DNA of 64,000 nucleotides from Lelliottia nimipressuralis (GCF_004115925.1 NZ_SDDX01000001.1:248001-312000); one strand, 5' to 3'; positions 9,864 to 19,555 are shown, counted from the first letter of the stretch. Numbers and translations are program-made. The notes: generated by a model from the sequence alone, not told the origin.

Positions 9864-11507
9864 ATGTCCAGTTTGATTAACAGCGCTATGAGTGGCCTCA
9901 GTGCGGCACAGTCGGCACTGAACACCGTCAGCAACAATATTTCCAGTTACAACGTGGCCGGGTATACCCGTCAGACCACGGTGCTGGGTGCAGCGAACAG
10001 TACATTGACCGGCGGTGGTTGGGTTGGCAATGGTGTTTATGTTTCGGGCGTACAGCGCGAATATGATGCGTTCATCACCAACCAGCTGCGTGCAGCACAG
10101 ACTCAGAGCAGCGGCCTGACCACGCGTTATCAGCAGATGTCGAAAATCGACGATGTGCTGTCTGATACCACTAACTCCCTGTCCACCACGCTGCAGGGCT
10201 TCTTTACCAGCCTGCAAACACTGGTGAGTAACGCAGAAGATCCGGCGGCGCGCCAGACTGTTCTCGGCAAAGCGGATGGCCTGGTCAATCAGTTCAAAAC
10301 GACCGACCAGTACCTGCGCGATCAGGACAAGCAGGTAAATACTGCGGTTGCGACCAGCGTGGATCAGATTAACTCCTATGCCAAACAGATTGCGAATCTG
10401 AACGATCAGATTTCACGTCTGACCGGCGTGGGCGCAGGGGCTTCCCCAAACAATCTGCTCGATCAGCGCGATCAGCTGGTGAGCGAACTGAACCAGATCG
10501 TGGGTGTGGAGGTCGCGGTACAGGACGGCGGCACCTACAACGTCTCATTCGGTAATGGTTACACCCTGGTTCAGGGCAGCACGGCTAACCAGTTAGCGGC
10601 GGTACCGTCGAGCGCCGATCCTGCGCGCACCACCGTGGCGTATGTGGATTCCCTCGCCGGTAATATCGAAATTCCCGAGAAGGTGCTGAACACCGGCTCA
10701 CTGGGCGGTCTGTTAACGTTCCGCGCAGAAGACCTGGATAAAGCGCGTAATACGCTGAACCAGCTGGCGCTCTCGTTTGCTGACGCCATGAACCAGCAGC
10801 ACGAGAAAGGCTTTGATGCCAATGGTGATGCGGGCGGCAAATTGTTCGATATCGGCTCTCCAGCGGTGACCGGCAATAGCAAAAACAGCGTGCCAGGTGC
10901 GGCCGTCACGGCCACTATCGCGGACAGCTCTAAAGTTCAGGCGACGGATTATAAGCTTGAATTTAACGGCACTGACTGGACCGTCACCCGTAGTTCTGAC
11001 AAAACCTCATTTACGGCTACGCCAGATGCCAGCGGCAACATGACGTTTGACGGGGTCACCGTGAATGTCAGCGGTAGCGCAGCCACGAAAGACAGCTTTA
11101 CGGTGAAACCGGTAGTTGACGCTATCGTGAACATGGATCTGCTGATCAGCGATGAATCCAAACTGGCGATGGCAGGTTCGGCGACGGGCGGTGAGAGTGA
11201 TAACGTCAACGGGAAAGCGCTGGTGGCTTTGCAAAGCAGCAAAGTGGTCGGGGGTAATAAAACCTTTAACGACTCTTACGCCTCACTGGTCAGTACTGTG
11301 GGTAGTAGTACTGCATCACTGAAAACCAGCGCAGCGACCAAAAGCAACGTGGTGACGCAGTTGAGCAATCAGCAGCAGTCTATCTCCGGGGTTAACCTCG
11401 ACGAAGAGTATGGCAACTTGCAGCGTTTCCAGCAGTATTACCTTGCGAATGCGCAGGTTCTGCAGACTGCCAGCACGCTCTTTGATGCGTTAATTAATAT
11501 TCGCTAA
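9864..11507 (+). CDS. flgK: Hook-filament junction protein FlgK (HAP1)
   Basis: First junction protein between hook and filament, exported with the FlgN chaperone. The 547-residue product has the axial N-terminal motif (LNTVSNNISSYNVAGYTRQT) and the C-terminal motif (SGVNLDEEYGNLQRFQQYYL...LINIR). Its length equals the E. coli protein. The middle region (about residues 320-450, rich in Ala, Ser, Thr and Asp) is surface-exposed and variable in the family. It is preceded by a sigma-28 promoter and a GGAACC ribosome-binding region. Confidence 0.97.
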   Translation: MSSLINSAMSGLSAAQSALNTVSNNISSYNVAGYTRQTTVLGAANSTLTGGGWVGNGVYVSGVQREYDAFITNQLRAAQTQSSGLTTRYQQMSKIDDVLSDTTNSLSTTLQGFFTSLQTLVSNAEDPAARQTVLGKADGLVNQFKTTDQYLRDQDKQVNTAVATSVDQINSYAKQIANLNDQISRLTGVGAGASPNNLLDQRDQLVSELNQIVGVEVAVQDGGTYNVSFGNGYTLVQGSTANQLAAVPSSADPARTTVAYVDSLAGNIEIPEKVLNTGSLGGLLTFRAEDLDKARNTLNQLALSFADAMNQQHEKGFDANGDAGGKLFDIGSPAVTGNSKNSVPGAAVTATIADSSKVQATDYKLEFNGTDWTVTRSSDKTSFTATPDASGNMTFDGVTVNVSGSAATKDSFTVKPVVDAIVNMDLLISDESKLAMAGSATGGESDNVNGKALVALQSSKVVGGNKTFNDSYASLVSTVGSSTASLKTSAATKSNVVTQLSNQQQSISGVNLDEEYGNLQRFQQYYLANAQVLQTASTLFDALINIR

Positions 11508-11521
11508 GGCCGAGGTGAACG

Positions 11522-12475
11522 ATGCGTATTAGCACCCAAATGATGTACCAGCAAAATATGCGTGGGATCACTGAGTCCCAAAGCAAATGGCTGGGGTATG
11601 GCGAGCAGATGTCCACCGGCAAACGCGTGAACCGTCCGTCGGACGATCCGATTGCCGCGTCGCAGGCCGTTGTACTGTCTCAGGCCCAGTCACAGAATAG
11701 CCAGTTCGCTCTCGCGCGTACGTTTGCGACGCAAAAAGTGTCCCTGGAAGATAACGTGTTAAACCAGGTGAATACGGCCATTACCAGCGCACAAGAAAAA
11801 CTGGTTTATGCCGGTAACGGGACGCTGAGTGACGACGACCGTCTCTCTTTGTCGACTGATCTACAGGGTATCCGCGATCAGTTGATGAACCTGGCAAACT
11901 CCACCGACGGCAATGGGCGCTTTATTTTCGCAGGTTATAAAACTGAATCCGCGCCGTTTGACTCTACGACCGGTGCGTATTCTGGCGGCGATGATCCTAT
12001 CTCTCAGCAGGTTGATTCCGCGAGAAATATGGACGTCAGTCATACGGGTAAGCAGATTTTTGAAAGTATCACCAGCAATGCACAAGAAATCCCGGGTGGG
12101 GGTTATGGTGATACCAATATGTTCAAAATTCTTGATAACGCTATAGCCGCACTCAAGGTGCCTGTCGCCAATGATTCCGCTGCGGCTGAAGCCCAAAAGG
12201 AGATAGTGACGGCATCAGCGGTGGGTATTAAGAATACGCAGAACAACGTATTGACCGTCCTGGCTGATGTTGGCACCAAGCTGAACGAACTCGATAAGCT
12301 GGATGCACTGGGTGATGACCGCGCGCTGGGTCAGACTCAGCAGATGAGCGATCTGGTGGACGTGGACTGGAACGCGGCGATTTCGTCTTACACCATGCAG
12401 CAAGCAGCACTTCAGGCCTCTTATAAAGCGTTCAGTGATATGCAGGGGATGTCTCTGTTCCAGCTGAACAAGTAA
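11522..12475 (+). CDS. flgL: Hook-filament junction protein FlgL (HAP3)
   Basis: Second junction protein, structurally related to flagellin; it adapts the hook to the filament. The 317-residue product has a flagellin-like N-terminus (MRISTQMMYQQNMRGITESQ, then MSTGKRVNRPSDDPIAASQA) and a conserved C-terminus (LQASYKAFSDMQGMSLFQLN). It lies 14 bases after flgK and is followed by a strong terminator, so it ends the flagellar transcription unit. Confidence 0.97.
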   Translation: MRISTQMMYQQNMRGITESQSKWLGYGEQMSTGKRVNRPSDDPIAASQAVVLSQAQSQNSQFALARTFATQKVSLEDNVLNQVNTAITSAQEKLVYAGNGTLSDDDRLSLSTDLQGIRDQLMNLANSTDGNGRFIFAGYKTESAPFDSTTGAYSGGDDPISQQVDSARNMDVSHTGKQIFESITSNAQEIPGGGYGDTNMFKILDNAIAALKVPVANDSAAAEAQKEIVTASAVGIKNTQNNVLTVLADVGTKLNELDKLDALGDDRALGQTQQMSDLVDVDWNAAISSYTMQQAALQASYKAFSDMQGMSLFQLNK

Positions 12476-12556
12476 CATTTTGACCTTTTAGAACATGTCT
12501 TGAAACTGGATATGTTTTGTCTGCCCAACCCGGCGTGCCGGATTGGGCTTTTTTTT
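12476..12556 (+). ncRNA. flgL 3' UTR, possible FlgO-like sRNA
   Basis: In E. coli the sigma-28-dependent sRNA FlgO is made from the flgL 3' UTR. Here the 81 bases from the flgL stop to the end of the T tract have the same setting: a short AU-rich stretch, then a stable GC-rich hairpin with an eight-T tail. The setting and terminator are seen; the existence of a processed RNA is inferred by position only. Confidence 0.35.
12523..12556 (+). terminator. Rho-independent terminator of flgKL
   Basis: GCCCAACCCGGC (12523-12534), loop GT, GCCGGATTGGGC (12537-12548), then eight T. The 12-bp stem has a single C/T mismatch position. The T tract overlaps the last codons of the convergent MFS gene. Confidence 0.92.
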
Positions 12557-13769
12557 AGCGATTTTGCGCCTGCACGCTGACCAGCCGCGCGCTTTCTATT
12601 AAGCGGATCAGCACTGCCGCTGCACCACACACCGTTGCCAGCATCACTACGCCTTGCCAGCCCGCCAGGGCGTACACTTTGCTCCCCAGCGCCGAGCCGA
12701 GCGCCATCCCAATAAATACCACCGTAAACAGCAGCGCATTGAGCCGCCCACGCGCCTGGGGTTCGAGGCTATAGACCAGGTTCTGATGGGCGACCAGGCT
12801 GGACTGCAGCCCCAGGTCAAAACCGATCGCGGAAATCGCGATCAGAACGAGTTGTCCGTGGCTGCCCAAAGCGGGCATTAAAAACATCAGCGCAAACGAA
12901 ATAGTCACCAGCGCGGCACCCAGTTGGGTCACTCTTCCCGCACCGAGTTTATCTGCCAGGCCTCCGGCCAGCGGGGCGGCCAGCGCACCTGCGGCACCGG
13001 CAATCCCAAATCCACCAGCCACCGCGCTACCGAGGTGGTAGCGTTCCAGCAGCATCACCGCCAGCGTTGACCAGAACGCGCTAAAGGCAATAGAGAGAAA
13101 ACCCTGGGCCAGCGCCGCACGACGCAGGGCCGGGTAGCGGCGCCACAGGTGCTCCATCGAGCGCATCAGGGCCGGATAGCTGAGCGTAGAGTGAATCGCA
13201 AATCGCGGCAACACAGCCCACATCACCATACCGATCATGGCGATACTGACGGCGGCAAGTTGATACATCACCCGCCAGCCGAACGCTTCACCCACCACAC
13301 CGCTGACAGTACGCGACAGCAGAATACCCAGCAGCAGGCCGGTCATTACCGTCCCGACGGTTTTTCCCTGTTTGCCTTCCGGAGCAAGAATAGCCGCCGC
13401 CGGGACGATGTCCTGCGCCATGGTTGCCGCCATACCAATAAGCAGACTGGACAGCAGTAACGAGTGAAGCTGCCCGGTCAGGCTACAGCCCAGCAGAAAG
13501 AGTGCCAGTGCTGCGCTTTTAACAAGAATTAAGGTTCGGCGATCGTGACGGTCGCCGAGCGGCAGCAGGAAAAGGATGCCAAGGGCGTAGCCCGTCTGCG
13601 TCAGGGTCGGCACCAGTCCCATCCCTTCGATACTGAGGTGTAAATCGGTGCCCATCAACGGCAACAGCGGCTGAGCATAATAGATGGACGCAACGCTAAA
13701 CCCGGCGCCAATGGCAAGGATAAAAATAACCCAGCGGCTGGTGGCCTGGGTAAGGGGGGCAGTTTTCAT
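12555..13769 (-). CDS. MFS drug/metabolite exporter, DHA1-like
   Basis: Twelve-segment major facilitator superfamily transporter of the inner membrane, probably a proton-driven exporter; the substrate is unknown. The ATG at 13769 gives 404 residues and has GAGG eight bases upstream; an ATG six codons earlier lacks a ribosome-binding site. MFS motif A is visible between segments 2 and 3 (GDRHDRRTL, about residues 78-86), as is an extended Gly/Ala-rich segment (VAGGFGIAGAAGALAAPLAG). It resembles the E. coli YgaY family by eye. It is divergent from a LysR regulator with a palindrome between them, so it is the likely target. The pair is absent from this position in E. coli K-12. Confidence 0.85.
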   Translation of the reverse strand: MKTAPLTQATSRWVIFILAIGAGFSVASIYYAQPLLPLMGTDLHLSIEGMGLVPTLTQTGYALGILFLLPLGDRHDRRTLILVKSAALALFLLGCSLTGQLHSLLLSSLLIGMAATMAQDIVPAAAILAPEGKQGKTVGTVMTGLLLGILLSRTVSGVVGEAFGWRVMYQLAAVSIAMIGMVMWAVLPRFAIHSTLSYPALMRSMEHLWRRYPALRRAALAQGFLSIAFSAFWSTLAVMLLERYHLGSAVAGGFGIAGAAGALAAPLAGGLADKLGAGRVTQLGAALVTISFALMFLMPALGSHGQLVLIAISAIGFDLGLQSSLVAHQNLVYSLEPQARGRLNALLFTVVFIGMALGSALGSKVYALAGWQGVVMLATVCGAAAVLIRLIESARLVSVQAQNR

Positions 13770-13850
13770 TTGATGTACCTCATTCATGGAGTGAGACTAT
13801 TTTTGTGCATTCAGGCTTGAGGCGGTAGCCAGCGGGATGGTAAAACGGTT

Positions 13851-13865
13851 ATACGTTAAACGTAT
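13851..13865. promoter_or_regulatory. Perfect palindrome, likely LysR operator
   Basis: ATACGTT, A, AACGTAT: a 15-base perfect inverted repeat containing the LysR T-N11-A form, midway between the divergent MFS and LysR genes (81 bases from one start, 13 from the other). It fits a shared autoregulation/activation site. Confidence 0.75.
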
Positions 13866-13878
13866 CATCAGAATAATC

Positions 13879-14811
13879 ATGAAGCGAACAGAGCGTATAG
13901 ACAGAGTGGAACTGATGCGCACCTTTGCGCGTATCGTGGAATCGGGATCGCTCTCTGCCGCAGCACGGCAGCTGGGGACCACGCAGGCGACCGTCAGCCG
14001 ACGCCTGCAGTCGCTGGAAACCCTCCTCGGCGTGCGTTTGCTGTTACGCACCACCCACGCCACCAAGCTCACCGATGACGGCGAGCGCTGCTATCAGCAT
14101 GCCAGAAAAGTAATCGACAGCTGGCTCGCGCTGGAGGATGAGGTGGGGCAATCGGAAGATGAACCTGTCGGCACCTTGCGTGTGCGGGCGCCCCATGCGT
14201 TCGGGCAGGAACAACTTCTGGCACCATTGAGCCAGTTTTTAATGCGCTATCCGCAGCTTTCTGTCGACTGGATGCTATATGACAGATCGGCGGATTTTCT
14301 GAGTGATAACATCGACTGCGCGATCCGCGTCGGGGCGGAGATCGACCCTAATACGGTATCGGTGCTGCTGGCCGAAGTCCCGCGCTGTGTGGTCGCGGCG
14401 CCCGAGCTACTGTCCCGTCATGCCATGCCTGAGGTCCCCGACGATCTCACGGCGCTTCCCTGGATTGCACTCAATACCTTTTATCATCAGCATATTGAGC
14501 TGTTTGACGGAGCTTCGCCGCAGCCTGCGCGAGTGGCAATTTCGCCGCGTCTGAGCACTGACAGCCTGTATGTAACGCGCACCATGGCGTTGAATGGATT
14601 AGGCGTGGCGGTGGTCTCGAGCTGGACCGTGGAACAGGACATCCGCGAGGGAAGGCTAGTGCCTCTTTTGCCGGGCTGGCAACCCGCTGCGCTGCCGGTG
14701 CACCTGGTTTATCCGTGGTCGCGCTATTACCCGGCACGATTGAGGCGTTTTCTGGAAATGATGCGTGAGGTGATGCCACAAATCGTCGGAATGCGAAAAC
14801 CCCTCCTGTAA
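13879..14811 (+). CDS. LysR-type transcriptional regulator
   Basis: DNA-binding regulator with an N-terminal winged helix-turn-helix (about residues 10-65: ELMRTFARIVESGSLSAAAR, then LGTTQATVSRRLQSLETLLG) and a C-terminal periplasmic-binding-like effector domain of the CrgA type (about 95-300). The ATG at 13879 gives 310 residues. The frame is open back to 13837, but that would place the operator palindrome inside the gene, and no clear ribosome-binding site supports either start. It is divergent from the MFS exporter, which it probably controls. The effector is unknown. A shared terminator follows. Confidence 0.88.
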   Translation: MKRTERIDRVELMRTFARIVESGSLSAAARQLGTTQATVSRRLQSLETLLGVRLLLRTTHATKLTDDGERCYQHARKVIDSWLALEDEVGQSEDEPVGTLRVRAPHAFGQEQLLAPLSQFLMRYPQLSVDWMLYDRSADFLSDNIDCAIRVGAEIDPNTVSVLLAEVPRCVVAAPELLSRHAMPEVPDDLTALPWIALNTFYHQHIELFDGASPQPARVAISPRLSTDSLYVTRTMALNGLGVAVVSSWTVEQDIREGRLVPLLPGWQPAALPVHLVYPWSRYYPARLRRFLEMMREVMPQIVGMRKPLL

Positions 14812-14818
14812 AAAAGCC

Positions 14819-14849
14819 AAAAAAAAGCCGACCACGAAGGTCGGCTTTT
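14819..14849. terminator. Bidirectional terminator between lysR gene and rne
   Basis: AAAAGCCGACC (14823-14833) and GGTCGGCTTTT (14839-14849) form an 11-bp perfect stem with an ACGAA loop. A-rich and T-rich flanks on both sides let it serve the plus-strand regulator and the minus-strand rne. Confidence 0.9.
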
Positions 14850-14864
14850 CATCAGAACGGCGGG

Positions 14865-17800
14865 TTATTCAACCGGATTCGGGCGAGTCGCCGGAGCCGT
14901 TGCCTGGTGAGTGGCGCTATGACCACCTGCAGAACCACGACCGTCGAAATCGAACGCAGGGCGTACCCAGTCGCTATGACGTGGTGCTTCTGGCACGTAT
15001 TCCGGTGCTGGCGCGCGAGTCATCGGTGCGGTTGCATGATGATGCTCAGCAACGACAGCGACAGCAGGCTCTGGTTTCACAACCGGAGCGGGTGCCGGTG
15101 CTTGTGGAGCCGGAGTAACATCGACAGGTTGCTCAGCAACCGCTTCAGTCACTACCTCTTCTTCAACCACGTCGGCAGCCGGTTCTGCGTCTTCTGCAAC
15201 CTGTTCAGCCACCACAACATCTTCTTGCGCAATGAACTGAGGCTGCTCGTCGACAGGCGCGGCAATCACTTCCGGATGAGTTGTCTCGATCTCAGCGGTT
15301 TCCACAACCTGCTGAGGTTCCGCGACTGGCTCGACGTCAACAACGGGCTGGGCGTCGGCCACGATCTGCGGTGCTTCTTCAACGACCACCGCGGCGGCTT
15401 CGGTAGCGGCTACAGGTGCAACGATTGGCTCAACGGCTTCTGCAGCGACGTTTTGCTCTTCAACCTGCTGCTCCTGAGGACGGGCAACCGGGTAGCGGAT
15501 CCAGACTTTGCCGGACGCCATTTCTGGTGACGCACAGGCGACAGTCAGAGGCATCGGTGACTGAGTCGGGTAACGCTCGTCACGGTAACGACGACGACGC
15601 TGACCGCTCACGCGCAGGTGACGCGGAGAGCGACGGGAACGACGCGGCATACCGTTGTTATCACGCGCTTCGCCATTGTCATCATGCTCAGAGACCGTAT
15701 CGACAACCGCAGGCAGATCCAGTTTCGCCAGCTGCGTATTCTGAGCGGTTTCAACAACCGGTTCAGCGGCGGCAACGGTAGCCACTTCGGCCTGTTCAGA
15801 TGCAAAGCGAACTTTCTGCGACAGTTGACGCTGCTTACGGCGCGGCATCACCTGAACGCGTTCTTCCTGATCGGCATCCTGTTCAACAGGTGCTTCGGTG
15901 TTGACAACTTTCGCTTCCTGCTGCGCCTGACGTTTATCGTCATTGCGACGGCGGTTGCGTTCGCGACGTGGCTGCTGCTCGTCACGCTGTCTGGTTTTTT
16001 CAGACTCATCGCCCGCCTGCTGGCGAATTTCGCGATCTTCCACATTCTGCTGCTGTGGCTTCTCGCGACGGTTGCGACGATTATCTTCGCGCGCTTCACG
16101 ACCTTCGTTGTTGTCGGAACGGTTATCGCGCTCACCACGGTTGTCACGGTCGCCACGATTATCGCGGTTATCACGACGGTCACGATCGTTACGATCGCGG
16201 CGGTTGTTCTGACGCTTACGACGATCCTGCGGGCGCTCTTGTTTCTCTTCTTTCGGCGCAACTTTTGGCTGCTCCGGCTGAGGCTCTTCACCGGCGAACA
16301 TTTTCTTCAGCGCACTGAAGAAGCGGCCCAGCAGACCTGGTTCAGTAGGCTTATCACTGGTTTCCGCAGGTTTCTGTGCAGCGGCTTTCGCAGGCGCTTT
16401 TTCCTGAACAGGCGCCGGTGGGGCTTCTGGCATGATGAAGGTCGCCAGCGCCGGTTGTTCTGGCAGCTTGCGCTCGGCCGGTTCTGCATCAGACGGCATC
16501 GCCATCTCTTCTTCATGCAGTTTTGGCAGCAGGTAGCTCAGGGTGCTGGTCTCTTCGCCTTTGCGCACGCGCAGGACGGAGTAATGCGGGGTCTGCATCT
16601 GATCGTTTGGTACGATGATGCAGCGCACGCCGCCCTGACGGGTTTCAACGGCACTCACCGCTTCACGTTTTTCGTTCAGCAGGTAGGAGGCAATTGGCAC
16701 CGGAACAATGGCGTGAACCTCTTTGGTATTCTCTTTCAGTGCTTCTTCTTCGATGAGGCGCAGAATAGAGAGGGAGAGAGATTCGTTGTCGCGCACGGTA
16801 CCCGTACCGCTACAGCGCGGACAGACGTGGTGGCTTGATTCACCCAGCGACGGGCTCAGGCGCTGACGTGACATCTCCAGCAGGCCAAAGCGAGAAATAT
16901 GGCTGATCTGAATACGTGCACGATCCTGGCGCACCGCTTCACGCAGACGGTTCTCAACGGCGCGCTGATGGCGAACCGGAGTCATGTCGATGAAGTCGAT
17001 AACGATCAGGCCGCCCAGGTCACGCAGACGAAGCTGACGGGCAATTTCATCTGCGGCTTCAAGGTTAGTGTTGAAGGCGGTCTCTTCGATATCCCCGCCG
17101 CGGGTTGCGCGTGCGGAGTTGATGTCGATGGCGGTCAGCGCTTCGGTGGAGTCGATAACGATAGAACCGCCGGACGGCAGACGCACTTCACGCTGGAAGG
17201 CGGACTCAATCTGGGATTCAATCTGATAGTGGCTGAACAACGGGATTTCACCGGTGTACAGTTTAATTTTGCTGGTGAAATCTGGACGACCCAGTGCTGC
17301 GATGTGCTGGCGAGCCAGCTCAAGCACTTTCGGGTTATCAATCAGAATTTCGCCGATGTCCTGACGCAGATAATCGCGGAAAGCACGGACGATAACGTTA
17401 CTTTCCTGGTGAATCAGGAACGGAGCCGGGCGGCTTTCTGCGGCTTTCTGGATAGCTTCCCAGTGCTTCAGACGGAAGCCTAAGTCCCACTGCAGCGCTT
17501 CGGCAGATTTGCCAACGCCTGCGGTACGAACGATAAGGCCCATGCCATCAGGCAGTTCGAGGCTTGCCAGCGCTTCTTTTAGCTCGGTACGGTCGTCGCC
17601 TTCGATGCGGCGAGAGATACCGCCCGCACGCGGGTTGTTCGGCATCAGCACCAGATAGCTGCCTGCCAGGCTGATAAAGGTGGTCAGCGCAGCGCCTTTG
17701 TTGCCGCGCTCTTCTTTATCAATCTGAACGATAACTTCCTGGCCTTCGCGCAGCACATCTTTGATGTTCGGACGACCGTGGGAGTTGTAATTGGCAGGGA

Positions 17801-18032
17801 AGTATTCGCGGGCAATTTCTTTAAGAGGAAGGAAACCGTGACGCTCAGCGCCGTAATCGACGAATGCGGCCTCAAGGCTTGGTTCAATGCGGGTGATTTT
17901 GCCTTTGTAAATGTTCGCTTTTTTCTGTTCGTGTCCAGGACTTTCGATATCCAGATCGTACAGACGCTGCCCATCCACGAGGGCGACACGCAACTCTTCT
18001 TGCTGAGTTGCGTTGATTAACATTCTTTTCAT
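14865..18032 (-). CDS. rne: Ribonuclease E
   Basis: Essential endoribonuclease and degradosome scaffold attached to the inner membrane. At 1055 residues it is close to the E. coli protein (1061). The catalytic half has the S1 domain (about residues 39-118), DNase I-like active-site aspartates in [20 protein letters not shown] and [10 protein letters not shown] (Asp303 and Asp346 in E. coli), and the zinc link CPRCSGTGT. The C-terminal half is disordered and holds the membrane-anchor helix ([18 protein letters not shown]), an Arg/Asp-rich RNA-binding stretch, a second Arg-rich region ([19 protein letters not shown]) and long acidic Ala/Val/Glu tracts. The extreme C-terminus ([12 protein letters not shown]) is where PNPase binds. 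A long leader upstream suits autoregulation. Confidence 0.98.
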   Translation of the reverse strand: MKRMLINATQQEELRVALVDGQRLYDLDIESPGHEQKKANIYKGKITRIEPSLEAAFVDYGAERHGFLPLKEIAREYFPANYNSHGRPNIKDVLREGQEVIVQIDKEERGNKGAALTTFISLAGSYLVLMPNNPRAGGISRRIEGDDRTELKEALASLELPDGMGLIVRTAGVGKSAEALQWDLGFRLKHWEAIQKAAESRPAPFLIHQESNVIVRAFRDYLRQDIGEILIDNPKVLELARQHIAALGRPDFTSKIKLYTGEIPLFSHYQIESQIESAFQREVRLPSGGSIVIDSTEALTAIDINSARATRGGDIEETAFNTNLEAADEIARQLRLRDLGGLIVIDFIDMTPVRHQRAVENRLREAVRQDRARIQISHISRFGLLEMSRQRLSPSLGESSHHVCPRCSGTGTVRDNESLSLSILRLIEEEALKENTKEVHAIVPVPIASYLLNEKREAVSAVETRQGGVRCIIVPNDQMQTPHYSVLRVRKGEETSTLSYLLPKLHEEEMAMPSDAEPAERKLPEQPALATFIMPEAPPAPVQEKAPAKAAAQKPAETSDKPTEPGLLGRFFSALKKMFAGEEPQPEQPKVAPKEEKQERPQDRRKRQNNRRDRNDRDRRDNRDNRGDRDNRGERDNRSDNNEGREAREDNRRNRREKPQQQNVEDREIRQQAGDESEKTRQRDEQQPRRERNRRRNDDKRQAQQEAKVVNTEAPVEQDADQEERVQVMPRRKQRQLSQKVRFASEQAEVATVAAAEPVVETAQNTQLAKLDLPAVVDTVSEHDDNGEARDNNGMPRRSRRSPRHLRVSGQRRRRYRDERYPTQSPMPLTVACASPEMASGKVWIRYPVARPQEQQVEEQNVAAEAVEPIVAPVAATEAAAVVVEEAPQIVADAQPVVDVEPVAEPQQVVETAEIETTHPEVIAAPVDEQPQFIAQEDVVVAEQVAEDAEPAADVVEEEVVTEAVAEQPVDVTPAPQAPAPAPVVKPEPAVAVVAEHHHATAPMTRAPAPEYVPEAPRHSDWVRPAFDFDGRGSAGGHSATHQATAPATRPNPVE

Positions 18033-18393
18033 CGTAACTTACTCATTATTCTTACATTGACGACTAAGCTGCGGGCAAGGTGACGCTTTCCGGGGTTTGA
18101 ACCGATGGCCTCGTGACTATTGACGTCGCCAACCTCACGGTTGTCGCTCGCTTAAGAGGCGCAAAGTGTCGGTTGCCTGTATTTCATACGGAAATACAGC
18201 GCAATTATCAGGGGAACAGCCTGGGAACACTCTCCAGAGAAGATTCCATTTACCGGTAAGTACTGCAACCCGCAGCCCGCTAACTGTCTGAAAGATCAAT
18301 ACGTCTTACGCCATTGCTGCGTGGATGATCGGTCAGACAAAATGGGTCATTCCGTCGACATCCTTACTTAACCAGGATTTAACACGGAAAACG
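18033..18393 (-). promoter_or_regulatory. rne 5' leader, autoregulatory
   Basis: The roughly 360 bases before rne contain no gene. They keep features of the E. coli rne leader, including the proximal segment with AATGAGTAAGTTACG before the ATG and a GC-rich multi-hairpin zone (about 18090-18170). In E. coli this leader is cleaved by RNase E to autoregulate its own mRNA. Its length from the candidate promoter matches the known 361 nt. Confidence 0.8.
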
Positions 18394-18399
18394 GATTCA

Positions 18400-18428
18400 T
18401 TATTCCATTGCTAACCCGGTTATAGCAA
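18400..18428 (-). promoter_or_regulatory. Candidate rne P1 promoter
   Basis: Minus strand TTGCTA (18428-18423), 17-base spacer, GAATAA (18405-18400). Each hexamer matches sigma-70 consensus at about four of six positions. A start about 7 bases downstream (near 18393) gives a 361-nt leader, the value known for E. coli rne. Confidence 0.55.
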
Positions 18429-18602
18429 GATGACTTTTACCATTTATCACCCGGTTACTCACAGTTTCTCCACTTCAACGAGAGGATTGGTTTAATAACC
18501 ACCAAATCGATTGCGCGTGAACAAACCTGCCCGGGCAAAAGTAAATATAAGCATAGAAAAATGAGTGGCGCTATTGCGTATCGATATTTAGAATCGCCAA
18601 CC

Positions 18603-19550
18603 ATGAAAACAGAGACTCCATCCGTAAAAATGGTTGCTATCGCCGATGATGAAGCGGGGCAACGAATCGATAACTTTTTACGCACCCAGTTGAAAGGCGT
18701 GCCAAAAAGTATGATTTATCGCATCTTGCGCAAAGGCGAGGTGCGGGTAAATAAAAAGCGCGTGAAACCTGAGTACAAACTCGAAGCGGGTGATGAAGTG
18801 CGTATTCCGCCGGTGCGCGTCGCTGAACGTGAAGAAGAGGCGGTTTCGCCGCATCTGCAAAAAGTCGCCGCGCTGACTGACGCTATCCTTTATGAAGACG
18901 ATCATATCCTGGTGCTGAATAAACCCTCCGGCACAGCGGTGCACGGCGGCAGCGGTTTGAGCTTTGGCGTGATCGAAGGCCTTCGCGCCCTGCGCCCGGA
19001 AGCACGTTTCCTCGAGCTGGTTCACCGTCTGGATCGCGATACCTCTGGTGTGTTGCTGGTGGCCAAAAAACGCTCGGCGTTACGTTCGCTGCACGAGCAG
19101 CTGCGTGAAAAGGGCATGCAGAAAGACTATCTGGCGCTGGTGCGCGGTCAGTGGCAGTCCCATGTGAAAGTGGTGCAGGCACCGTTGCTGAAAAACATTC
19201 TGCAAAGCGGTGAGCGCATTGTGCGGGTGAACAGCGAAGGTAAACCGTCTGAAACTCGCTTTAAAGTAGAAGAGCGTTACGCGTTTGCGACACTGGTGCG
19301 TTGTAGCCCGGTGACCGGCCGTACCCACCAGATCCGCGTGCATACGCAACATGCCGGACATCCCATTGCGTTTGATGACCGCTACGGCGATCGTGAGTTT
19401 GATAAACAGCTGGCCGGAACGGGGCTGTCGCGTCTCTTCCTGCACGCTGCGGCCTTGAAATTCACCCATCCTGGCACAGGTGAAGTGATGCGCGTCGAAG
19501 CGCCGCTGGATGACCAGCTGAAACGCTGTCTGAAAGTGTTGCGCGGTTAA
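18603..19550 (+). CDS. rluC: 23S rRNA pseudouridine synthase RluC
   Basis: Makes pseudouridines 955, 2504 and 2580 in 23S rRNA. The start MKTETPSVKM at 18603 gives 315 residues (E. coli 319). Although the frame is open 14 codons upstream, those residues are not part of the family. An S4 RNA-binding domain lies at about residues 20-80, and the RluA-family catalytic motif HRLDRDTSG has Asp at residue 144. The C-terminal GRTHQIRVHTQHAGHPIAFD motif is present. It is divergent from rne across a 570-base region of which the half nearest rluC (18434-18602) holds only unassigned AT-rich leader sequence. Confidence 0.96.
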   Translation: MKTETPSVKMVAIADDEAGQRIDNFLRTQLKGVPKSMIYRILRKGEVRVNKKRVKPEYKLEAGDEVRIPPVRVAEREEEAVSPHLQKVAALTDAILYEDDHILVLNKPSGTAVHGGSGLSFGVIEGLRALRPEARFLELVHRLDRDTSGVLLVAKKRSALRSLHEQLREKGMQKDYLALVRGQWQSHVKVVQAPLLKNILQSGERIVRVNSEGKPSETRFKVEERYAFATLVRCSPVTGRTHQIRVHTQHAGHPIAFDDRYGDREFDKQLAGTGLSRLFLHAAALKFTHPGTGEVMRVEAPLDDQLKRCLKVLRG

Positions 19551-19555
19551 ATATA

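Noticed and set aside
13837-13878. Upstream start for the LysR regulator
   Set aside because: It would put the shared palindrome inside the coding region and adds a non-conserved basic extension; the 13879 start fits the family better.
15618-16838. Long open frame (about 400 codons) antisense to the 3' half of rne
   Set aside because: It has no recognisable family motif and its reading is a by-product of the repetitive acidic/Arg-rich codons of RNase E; no ribosome-binding site.
18085-18180. tRNA-like T-arm (GGTTCAAACCCC) on the minus strand of the rne leader
   Set aside because: No matching acceptor, D or anticodon arms in the right spacing; the block belongs to the conserved rne leader.
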